Shown here piece after piece: positions 61,781-64,000 of a DNA stretch of 64,000 nt; position 1 is the stretch's first letter, and the number at the start of each line of letters is the position of its first letter. The position numbers and the translations under genes were made by a program. The stretch covers positions 1 to 64,000 of the forward strand of contig CAYMDH010000010.1 in NCBI GenBank assembly GCA_964389205.1, written 5' to 3'. The stretch is from Leptobacterium sp964389205. Lineage in GTDB: Bacteria; Bacteroidota; Bacteroidia; Flavobacteriales; Flavobacteriaceae. The notes beneath the pieces were generated by a model. It did no database searches. It was not told the DNA's origin and saw only the letters and a list, made by a program, of their open reading frames with translations.

Positions 61781-63121
61781 CTATACAACTCCTTGTGCTA
61801 ACATAGCATCTGCTACTTTAACAAACCCTGCAATATTCGCCCCTTTTACATAATTCATATAATCTCCTTCTTTACCGTATTCAAGGCATGATTTATGTAT
61901 TTCTTCCATGATTCCTTTAAGTTTTTCATCAACCTCTTCTCTTGTCCAGCTATATCTCAAAGAATTTTGTGCCATCTCTAGTCCAGAAACTGCAACTCCA
62001 CCTGCATTTGAAGCTTTTCCAGGAGCAAATAATATTTTTGCTTTATGAAATACTTCAATAGCTTCTGGTGTAGAAGGCATGTTTGCTCCTTCACTCACAC
62101 AAATACATCCATTTGCTACTAGTTTTTCTGCTTCAGCACCATCTAATTCATTTTGTGTTGCACACGGTAATGCTACATCACAAGTTACTCCCCATGGAGT
62201 TTTTCCAGCAACATATTTAGCAGCTGTATATTTTTTTACGTATTCAGAAATTCTACTTCTTTTTACGTTCTTAAGCTCCATAACATAAGCTAGTTTTTCT
62301 TCATCAATCCCCTCTTCATCATAAATATATCCACCAGAATCAGAAAGTGTAACTACTTTTCCTCCTAACTGAATTACTTTTTCTGCTGCATATTGGGCTA
62401 CATTTCCAGATCCTGAAACAGTAACTATTTTTCCTTTTAAGTTTTCTCCAATTGTTTCTAACATATTGGCCGCAAAATATACATTTCCATATCCTGTAGC
62501 TTCTGGTCTTATAAGAGACCCTCCCCAACTAATTCCTTTTCCAGTTAAAACACCAGTAAATTCATTTTTCAATTTCTTGTATTGTCCAAAAAGAAAACCT
62601 ATCTCTCTTCCTCCAACACCTATATCACCTGCAGGGACATCTCTATTTGGACCAATATGTCTAAACAATTCAGACATAAAACTTTGGCAAAAACGCATCA
62701 CTTCATTGTCAGACTTCCCTTTAGGATCAAAATCAGATCCTCCTTTACCACCACCCATAGGCAATGTCGTTAGGCTGTTCTTGAAAACCTGTTCAAAAGC
62801 TAAAAATTTCAAGATACTAAAGTTTACAGAAGGATGAAATCTCAATCCTCCCTTATAAGGACCTATGGCTGAATTCATTTCAATTCTATATCCTCTGTTA
62901 ACTTGAACCTCACCAGAATCATCTACCCAGGGAACTCTAAACATTATAACTCTTTCTGGTTCAACCATACGGAGAAGAATGTTTTTCCCATGATAAATTT
63001 CGTTTTCAACTATATAAGGAATTACAGTTTCTGCAACTTCCTTAACTGCTTGTAGAAATTCAGGCTCATGACGATTACGTTGCATCACAAGCTCTAAAAA
63101 ATCATTTATTTTATCTTCCAT
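61781..63121 (-). CDS. gdhA: NADP-specific glutamate dehydrogenase
   Basis: Hexameric enzyme making glutamate from 2-oxoglutarate and ammonium. The 446-residue length from the ATG at 63121 fits; the frame extends 69 bases further but the extra residues are not family-like. The catalytic Lys lies in LPMGGGKGGSDFDPKGKSDN, with PAGDIGVGGREIGFLFGQYK. The dinucleotide-binding GSGNVAQYAAEKVI and the SEGANMPSTPEAIEVF segments are intact. The small-enzyme start FLELVMQRNRHEPEFLQAV matches the bacterial NADP-dependent type. A -7 box lies 50 bases upstream and a terminator follows. Confidence 0.97.
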   Translation of the reverse strand: MEDKINDFLELVMQRNRHEPEFLQAVKEVAETVIPYIVENEIYHGKNILLRMVEPERVIMFRVPWVDDSGEVQVNRGYRIEMNSAIGPYKGGLRFHPSVNFSILKFLAFEQVFKNSLTTLPMGGGKGGSDFDPKGKSDNEVMRFCQSFMSELFRHIGPNRDVPAGDIGVGGREIGFLFGQYKKLKNEFTGVLTGKGISWGGSLIRPEATGYGNVYFAANMLETIGENLKGKIVTVSGSGNVAQYAAEKVIQLGGKVVTLSDSGGYIYDEEGIDEEKLAYVMELKNVKRSRISEYVKKYTAAKYVAGKTPWGVTCDVALPCATQNELDGAEAEKLVANGCICVSEGANMPSTPEAIEVFHKAKILFAPGKASNAGGVAVSGLEMAQNSLRYSWTREEVDEKLKGIMEEIHKSCLEYGKEGDYMNYVKGANIAGFVKVADAMLAQGVV

Positions 63122-63170
63122 AAAAAAAGTAACTAAAAAACTATTTTCAACTATTTGTAATATATCGGCG

Positions 63171-63178
63171 CAAATATA
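63171..63178 (-). promoter_or_regulatory. -7 promoter box for gdhA
   Basis: The reverse strand reads TATATTTG (exact TAnnTTTG), then CGCCG, 49 bases upstream of the gdhA start codon. Confidence 0.55.
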
Positions 63179-63311
63179 CGTTTTATGCAAAAAACATATC
63201 TTATTTTTTTTAAATTGATAATTAAAAAAACTTAAATTAAGAATCTGATAACGTTTTTGATGGGGAAATCAAAAAGTCATCCCTCAATTTTAACGCACAC
63301 ACAATTTTTTC

Positions 63312-63338
63312 TTGTTATTTAAGTTTTATATATATTTG
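63312..63338 (+). promoter_or_regulatory. Promoter of the THC0290_0291-type gene
   Basis: TTG at 63312-63314, a 16-base spacer and an exact -7 box TATATTTG at 63331-63338, 28 bases before the ATG at 63367. Confidence 0.55.
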
Positions 63339-63366
63339 CTTAACAGCGCCCCCATGGACAAAACCG

Positions 63367-64000
63367 ATGAAAAAAAAATTATTTCTATCTCTGATTAGTC
63401 TTTTGTTAGTATCAAAACTAACAAACTCTCAATCCTTTTCTAATGAAATAGGAGCTTATGTTGGTCCTGTTGCTTTCTATTCTGATTACGGCCAGCGTAA
63501 TGATTTTGAAACCAACTTTGGTAATGTAGGATTCACAATAGGTTTAACACACTATATGAATTTCTCATATACAAAAGGGTACGACATTTATTCACCTTTA
63601 AACTATATCAAAGATCATTTTAAAATTCGAAACGAAATTTCTTATACTAATGTTAATTTAGAGCATTTTGGAGAGTTTGTAGCACCAGAAAGAACTTCTC
63701 TTTTTGCAGATCAACTTAGAGGTATGCGTGGTGAAAGTACCATTTTTAGCCTTGGATCTAGTGTAGAGTTTTATCCATGGAGTATTAAAGATTTTGAGAG
63801 TAATGGACTTAAAATTGCACCTCATGTAGGTTTTGGAATTCATTATAGTTTCTATACGCCTAGAGCTTTTTCAACACTTGGTGTATTAGGTGATCCTGCA
63901 ATTACTCCTGAAAAGTTTATAGATGCGTTTACTAATGATAGTGGTTCTGCAATTTCTTTAGTAGGTAGTCTTGGTGGGCGTTATAAAATATCTCCTCTTG
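63367..64000 (+). CDS. THC0290_0291-type outer-membrane protein (C-terminus cut by window edge)
   Basis: An open frame from the ATG at 63367 runs to the window end without a stop (211 codons). A signal peptide (MKKKLFLSLISLLLVSKLTN, then SQS) is followed by EIGAYVGPVAFYSDYGQRND, FGNVGFTIGLTHYMNFSY and ISYTNVNLEHFG. Later segments are ADQLRGMRGESTIFSLG and LVGSLGGRYKISPL. These match my recollection of the flavobacterial THC0290_0291 family, a predicted beta-barrel outer-membrane protein of unknown function. It has its own promoter and is divergent from gdhA. Confidence 0.75.
   Translation, partial: MKKKLFLSLISLLLVSKLTNSQSFSNEIGAYVGPVAFYSDYGQRNDFETNFGNVGFTIGLTHYMNFSYTKGYDIYSPLNYIKDHFKIRNEISYTNVNLEHFGEFVAPERTSLFADQLRGMRGESTIFSLGSSVEFYPWSIKDFESNGLKIAPHVGFGIHYSFYTPRAFSTLGVLGDPAITPEKFIDAFTNDSGSAISLVGSLGGRYKISPL

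Noticed and set aside
1..64000. CRISPR arrays, tRNA/rRNA genes, insertion sequences, integrases or attachment sites
   Set aside because: None were recognised on reading. Absence of a clear cloverleaf or transposase is from inspection only; tRNAscan-SE or an IS search would settle it.

Overview
The window is chromosomal DNA of a Bacteroidota, most likely a marine member of the Flavobacteriaceae. The evidence is: AT-rich DNA; Bacteroidota-type promoters (TAnnTTTG -7 boxes) and no consistent Shine-Dalgarno sequences; several SusC/Oar-like TonB-dependent receptors; DUF4270, DUF5689 and THC0290_0291-type proteins; and many tiny genes encoding Lys-rich leader peptides that end in Gly-Gly, a feature I associate with Kordia-like flavobacteria. 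The genus is inference. No rRNA, tRNA, CRISPR, transposase or integrase was seen.

Layout. 1-10.6 kb (minus): 5' part of atpD, a TonB receptor/SGNH-hydrolase lipoprotein pair, glmS, a DUF4270 lipoprotein carrying calcium-type DxDxDG repeats, and a half-length glycogen synthase. 10.7-16.7 kb (plus): panC, panD, a flippase-like membrane protein, an esterase-fold protein lacking its nucleophile serine, radA and an S33 peptidase lipoprotein. 16.7-19.6 kb (minus): aldo/keto reductase, OmpA-like lipoprotein and exonuclease III. 19.6-21.2 kb: a decayed barrel gene and three precursor peptides. 21.3-27.4 kb: glyS, a coiled-coil membrane protein, comF, an Ig-like lipoprotein, a nitrilase-family amidase and an ankyrin protein. 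27.8-28.8 kb: three precursor peptides and a fourth, broken one. 28.8-34.1 kb: TonB receptor, DUF5689/lamin-tail lipoprotein and secreted nuclease-fold protein. 34.1-34.6 kb: two peptides of a second family (HG...GIPPD cores) and one more Cys-containing precursor on the opposite strand. 34.8-43.5 kb (minus): small membrane protein, an Oar-type TonB receptor broken by a frameshift, and pgi, an M23 peptidase, kynA and a DUF3108 protein. 43.6-50.3 kb: hppD, hmgA, patatin/barrel protein and uvrC. 50.5-53.2 kb (plus): microprotein, 5-formyl-THF cyclo-ligase and a PAS histidine kinase with its response regulator. 53.2-63.1 kb (minus): lspA, an adhesin-head-like protein, a DksA-like regulator, ileS, a TonB receptor, recO and gdhA. 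63.4-64.0 kb: start of a THC0290_0291-type outer-membrane protein.

Most genes are housekeeping or envelope functions. kynA, hppD and hmgA give the entry steps of tryptophan and tyrosine breakdown. The TonB receptors sit beside lipoproteins or secreted enzymes that could handle their substrates.

The most unusual content is the set of small peptide genes: seven intact and one broken precursor sharing a Lys-rich L-x-L-x-K-x-x-I-S leader and Gly-Gly (cores of 27-54 residues with 2-8 cysteines), plus two with a different leader and a Cys-free core. They lie in three islands within 15 kb, with no modification enzyme or peptidase-transporter in the window. Other points of interest are the receptor frameshift, a candidate small RNA or leader attenuator at 43.6 kb, and three genes whose -7 boxes sit 4-5 bases from the start codon, which suggests leaderless mRNAs.
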